Assembly (NCBI GenBank): GCA_944376035.1
Contig: CALWBJ010000160.1
Location: 1 to 16,219 of the forward strand
Direction: 5' to 3'
Length of the DNA stretch: 16,219 nt
Source of the DNA: an uncultured Clostridia bacterium
GTDB lineage: Bacteria; Bacillota; Clostridia; Christensenellales; Borkfalkiaceae
Part shown: one piece after another, positions 13,786 to 16,219 of the stretch
Position numbering within the stretch: position 1 is the first letter of the stretch
Layout: each line of letters begins with the position of its first letter
Notes under the pieces: model-generated
What the model was told of the DNA's origin: nothing
The model's database searches: none
What the model saw: only the letters and a program-made list of their open reading frames with translations
Position numbers and translations under genes: made by a program

Positions 13786-14907
13786 TTATCGCTCGCAAAT
13801 CTTTTTTATTGCTTTTATAAAGAAGTCGATTTCTCTCGCGCTGTTCTGAACGGAAAGGCTCGCGCGAACGAGTCCGTCAGGGCTTGTGCCTAGTTTTTTA
13901 TGGATGAGCGGAGCACAGTGAAGTCCGCCGCGTACCGCTATGTCGAATTCGTTATTCAGTATATCCGCCGCCTCCGAACTTTCCATTCCTTCGATTAAAA
14001 AGGAGACAATACCTGCCGGATTGGGTTTAGAATAACATTTGACGCGGCTTATATCGTAAATACCGTCTAAAAGTCTTGCCGTATGTTCGTATACGGTTTC
14101 GGAAAAGTTTATCATATTGTTTTTTATGTAGCGAAGTCCCTCGGAGAGCGCGGCTATTGCGGGGAGATTGAGCGTACCGCTTTCAAGGCGCTCGGGATAA
14201 CATTCGGGTTGAGAAAGGGAAAAAGATTCGCTGCCCGTTCCGCCGTAGAGAAGGGGGGTAACGTTTGCCGTTTCGCTTAAAATCAGCATTCCGCTGCCCA
14301 TGATGCCGTAAAGACCTTTATGTCCCGCGAGCGCTAGGGCGGTGATGTTGTTTTTTTCAATATTTATGTGAATGTGTCCGCCTGCCTGTGCTCCGTCAAC
14401 TATAAAAAGGAGATTGTGCTTTTTTGCCAGCGCGCCTATCTCTTGAACGGGCAGAATTTTACCAGTAACGTTGGATACGGCGTTTATTACGATAAGATAA
14501 GTTTCAGGGCGTATTTTTTCTTCTATAGCCGAAATCATGTCTTTATCCGTGTCGTCAACCGTATCGAAATTTATAATTCCTTGTTTTTGCAGAGAGTAAA
14601 GAGGACGCAGAACGGAATTATGCTCATATACGGTAGTAATTACATGTCCGCCGCGGTTTACCGTGCCGAAAATGGCAATGTTAAGCGCTTCGGTACAGTT
14701 TTTGGTAAATATAACTCTTTCGGGAGTTCCTCCGAAAACTTCCGCCGCTATGCTGCGGCAGTTATAAACTATATTAGCGCCCGTTACCGAGAGCCTGTGT
14801 CCGCTTCTGCCGGGATTTGCCGAAAGATAGCGTATAACGTTTTCTGCGGCGTCGGTAACTGCTCTCGGTTTGAATCCGCCTGTCGCGGCGTTGTCAAAAT
14901 AAATCAT
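13786..14907 (-). CDS. Class-V aminotransferase family cysteine desulfurase
   Basis: This is a PLP enzyme of 373 residues that should release sulfur (or selenium) from cysteine (or selenocysteine) as a Cys-bound persulfide. Visible features are Y-F-D-N-A-A-T at the N-terminus, His96 in Y-E-H-N-S-V which should stack on PLP, Asp171/Gln174 in V-D-G-A-Q-A, the Schiff-base Lys197 in A-G-H-K-G-L-Y-G, and Cys331 in R-G-G-L-H-C-A-P as sulfur acceptor. The pattern fits the TIGR01977-type cysteine desulfurase group better than IscS or NifS. AAAGGAG precedes ATG. Its neighbour across a divergent promoter is a DUF3343 protein, a putative Se/S carrier, so the two may share one pathway. No IscU/SufU scaffold, SelD or rhodanese gene is in view. 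The physiological acceptor is therefore unknown. Confidence 0.93.
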   Translation of the reverse strand: MIYFDNAATGGFKPRAVTDAAENVIRYLSANPGRSGHRLSVTGANIVYNCRSIAAEVFGGTPERVIFTKNCTEALNIAIFGTVNRGGHVITTVYEHNSVLRPLYSLQKQGIINFDTVDDTDKDMISAIEEKIRPETYLIVINAVSNVTGKILPVQEIGALAKKHNLLFIVDGAQAGGHIHINIEKNNITALALAGHKGLYGIMGSGMLILSETANVTPLLYGGTGSESFSLSQPECYPERLESGTLNLPAIAALSEGLRYIKNNMINFSETVYEHTARLLDGIYDISRVKCYSKPNPAGIVSFLIEGMESSEAADILNNEFDIAVRGGLHCAPLIHKKLGTSPDGLVRASLSVQNSAREIDFFIKAIKKICER

Positions 14908-14967
14908 TTTTATTCTCCTTTTTCCGATTGAACGTGTAACAAAAAAAATTATTATTTAATACTATAT

Positions 14968-14996
14968 TTTATAGACTATCCGTTCGGAATATGCAA
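14968..14996 (-). promoter_or_regulatory. Promoter of the cysteine desulfurase gene
   Basis: On the minus strand TTGCAT (14991-14996), a 17-base spacer and TATAAA (14968-14973). The -35 overlaps the AAAGGAG ribosome binding site of the divergent DUF3343 gene. That site's own promoter must lie within 14908-14990 but I cannot single out a convincing one. Confidence 0.65.
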
Positions 14997-15010
14997 AGGA
15001 GAAAATTTTT

Positions 15011-15268
15011 ATGGAGTACGTAGTCGTCGCGTTCAGGTCCAGAGCGCAGACCATAAGATTTTACAGTTTTTTAAATTCCAACAATATACCCTGTGAGATA
15101 ATAAATACTCCCAAAGAGGCGGGAGTCGGTTGCGGACTTAGCGTTAAAATCGATAAAAGTATGTTCGGTATTGTCAAACAGGCGTTATGGAAAATAAATC
15201 TTAACAGTTTTGCGGGATTCTTTCTCGTTCTGAACGTAAAAAACAAACGCATCGTCAGAAGTATTTAG
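15011..15268 (+). CDS. DUF3343 putative Se/S carrier-like protein
   Basis: An 85-residue cytoplasmic protein of the DUF3343 family (PF11823), described as putative Se/S carrier-like. The family core is visible: an N-terminal strand Y-V-V-V-A-F-R-S, a helix, I-P-C-E-I-I-N-T-P-K-E-A (26-37), then G-V-G-C-G-L-S-V-K-I with the conserved Cys41. The usual motif is T-P-R-E-(I)-S-x-G-C-G, kept here with small changes. An extra Cys28 is present. AAAGGAG seven bases before ATG supports the start. It is divergent from the cysteine desulfurase, so a role in accepting or passing on sulfur or selenium is a reasonable inference, not a demonstrated function. The last 30 residues are basic and less conserved in appearance. 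Confidence 0.88.
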   Translation: MEYVVVAFRSRAQTIRFYSFLNSNNIPCEIINTPKEAGVGCGLSVKIDKSMFGIVKQALWKINLNSFAGFFLVLNVKNKRIVRSI

Positions 15269-15289
15269 GCCGTACGGGCGTAAAAACGC

Positions 15290-15318
15290 TTGTTAAACGG
15301 CGGCGTTTGTGTTAATAT
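15290..15318 (+). promoter_or_regulatory. Possible promoter of nth
   Basis: TTGTTA (15290-15295), a 17-base spacer ending in TGT (extended -10) and TAATAT (15313-15318). Transcription would begin near 15325, only about seven bases before the ATG. Readthrough from the DUF3343 gene is the alternative, since no clear terminator separates them. Confidence 0.4.
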
Positions 15319-15331
15319 ATTCCCGATAAGT

Positions 15332-16009
15332 ATGAACAAGAAAACGGCAAAGGAAATTGTAGAAATCTTATCGGGAGTGTTTGAGGACAAGCCCGCTTTA
15401 AAATTTTCATCACCCTATCAACTGCTGATAGCGGTGATACTTTCCGCGCAGTGTACGGACGAACGCGTTAATAAGGTAACCGCGCGGCTTTTTGAAAAAT
15501 ATCCCGAACCTCGGGATGTATTGAAAATTCCGAAAGAGGAACTTGAAAAAATTATTTTTTCCTGCGGATTATATAAAAGCAAAGCCGAGCACATACTGAA
15601 AGCGACGTCGGATATTATCGAAAGGTTCGGCGGACAAGTTCCGAACGACTTAAAATCTCTTCAAACTCTTGCGGGAGTAGGGAGAAAGACCGCGAACGTG
15701 GTTTACAGTGTTGCATTTAAAGGTAACGCAATAGCGGTAGATACGCACGTTTTCAGAGTGTCCAACAGAATAGGGCTTGTAAATGCGGATAATGTGCTGA
15801 AAACAGAAAAAGGGCTCATGGCGCTCCTTGACGAGAGCGACTGGTCGAGAACTCACCATTATCTTATTTACCTCGGCAGAAGTTACTGCAAGGCGGCAAA
15901 GCCTGATTGCGACAAATGTCCCATAAGGGAAAAATGCGAAAAACATATTAAAAATAAAAAAAATATAAGGGAAAAGTCAGCGCTTAAAAAGAAAAATCTT
16001 TTAAGATAA
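15332..16009 (+). CDS. nth: Endonuclease III
   Basis: This DNA glycosylase/AP lyase removes oxidised pyrimidines in base-excision repair. Counted from the ATG at 15332 it has 225 residues. The helix-hairpin-helix is L-A-G-V-G-R-K-T-A-N-V-V with catalytic Lys119. The V-D-T-H-V motif supplies Asp137. The 4Fe-4S ligands are Cys186, Cys193, Cys196 and Cys202 in C-x6-C-x2-C-x5-C spacing. All sit one position before their E. coli counterparts (Lys120, Asp138, Cys187 and so on), which supports this start. The frame also opens at an upstream TTG (15290), but that would add 14 unconserved residues. No Shine-Dalgarno sequence precedes the ATG. A lysine-rich tail of about 20 residues extends past the cluster and may aid DNA binding. 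Confidence 0.95.
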   Translation: MNKKTAKEIVEILSGVFEDKPALKFSSPYQLLIAVILSAQCTDERVNKVTARLFEKYPEPRDVLKIPKEELEKIIFSCGLYKSKAEHILKATSDIIERFGGQVPNDLKSLQTLAGVGRKTANVVYSVAFKGNAIAVDTHVFRVSNRIGLVNADNVLKTEKGLMALLDESDWSRTHHYLIYLGRSYCKAAKPDCDKCPIREKCEKHIKNKKNIREKSALKKKNLLR

Positions 16010-16057
16010 TCAAATAAAATAAAAAGTTAAAGCGCGCGCAAAAAATAAAGGTGAAAA

Positions 16058-16219
16058 ATGTTTGTAGATAGAGCGACTATAACAATAAAAGCGGGGGACG
16101 GCGGAAGCGGCATTACTTCTTTTCTTCATTTTAAAGGTAAAGTAGGCGGCGGACCGGACGGCGGAGACGGAGGAAAAGGCGGCGATATAATTTTCGTTGC
16201 GGACAGGCATCTGACAAAT
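16058..16219 (+). CDS. obgE: Obg GTPase, N-terminal part (cut by window edge)
   Basis: Only the first 54 codons are in the window. They are the glycine-rich Obg fold: M-F-V-D-R-A-T-I-T-I-K-A-G-D-G-G-S-G, then G-G-G-P-D-G-G-D-G-G-K-G-G-D-I-I-F-V. The usual F-R-R-E-K-Y stretch between these blocks is replaced by F-L-H-F-K-G-K-V, a local divergence. An AAAGGTG site five bases upstream of ATG supports the start. Obg is an essential ribosome-assembly GTPase acting on the large subunit; the G domain lies outside the window. The gap to nth is 48 bases without a terminator, so cotranscription is possible. Confidence 0.93.
   Translation, partial: MFVDRATITIKAGDGGSGITSFLHFKGKVGGGPDGGDGGKGGDIIFVADRHLTN

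Noticed and set aside
14368..14931. 187-codon open frame on the plus strand opposite the cysteine desulfurase
   Set aside because: It is antisense to a well-conserved enzyme, has no ribosome binding site and its translation is Tyr/Ser/Arg-rich without any domain pattern; it mirrors the codon bias of the real gene.
15290..15331. Upstream TTG start for nth
   Set aside because: The extra 14 residues are not aligned with Nth, and the catalytic residues match E. coli numbering only when counted from the ATG at 15332.
1..16219. tRNA, rRNA, CRISPR array, insertion sequence or prophage genes
   Set aside because: No cloverleaf with a T-arm motif, no regularly spaced repeats, no transposase or integrase motifs and no terminal inverted repeats were seen.

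Overview
This 16.2 kb stretch looks like chromosome from a low-to-mid GC Gram-positive anaerobe of the class Clostridia, probably an uncultured lineage. The evidence is the strong AGGAGG-type ribosome binding sites, sigma-A-like promoters with 17 bp spacers, riboswitches that act through intrinsic terminators, an ECF-type thiamine S-component (ThiT), a CdaR/PucR-type regulator, a DUF3343 Se/S-carrier-like protein and AT-rich intergenic DNA. I see no mobile element, CRISPR array, tRNA or rRNA. The lineage call is inference; the gene identities come from recognisable motifs.

Layout. 1-2340 (minus): an M-box riboswitch with its own promoter and terminator controls the Mg2+ transporter mgtE; a small membrane protein with a bacterial PH-like domain lies upstream. 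2692-4857 (plus): an aconitase-superfamily hydratase of the YbhJ type, ending at a 15 bp bidirectional hairpin shared with the convergent thiT. 5096-6409 (minus): a TPP riboswitch with terminator, then a thiT whose ThiT domain follows about 200 extra membrane residues. 6624-8768 (plus): a YfbR-like HD nucleotidase, then an orphan MsmX/UgpC-type ABC ATPase with an unusual charged C-terminal tail. 9230-10066 (plus): an ArsP_2-type metal exporter that is probably leaderless. 10363-12766 (plus): a CdaR/PucR-like regulator and a membrane-anchored S41 PDZ protease, likely one operon. 12875-13547: two divergent small proteins of unknown function. 13786-15268: a class-V cysteine desulfurase divergent from a DUF3343 protein, a probable sulfur/selenium-handling pair. 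15332-16009: endonuclease III. 16058 to the edge: the N-terminus of the GTPase Obg.

Most genes here are housekeeping or nutrient-homeostasis functions (Mg2+, thiamine, metal export, sulfur transfer, base-excision repair, ribosome assembly). There is no obvious defence or mobile cassette. The points most worth a second look are the ABC ATPase tail with an FtsY-like basic/aromatic patch, the extended ThiT, the HD-to-HE change in the nucleotidase, the repeat-rich leader of the PucR-like gene, two probably leaderless or near-leaderless genes, the back-to-back promoters between thiT and the nucleotidase, and the divergent pair of unknown small proteins.
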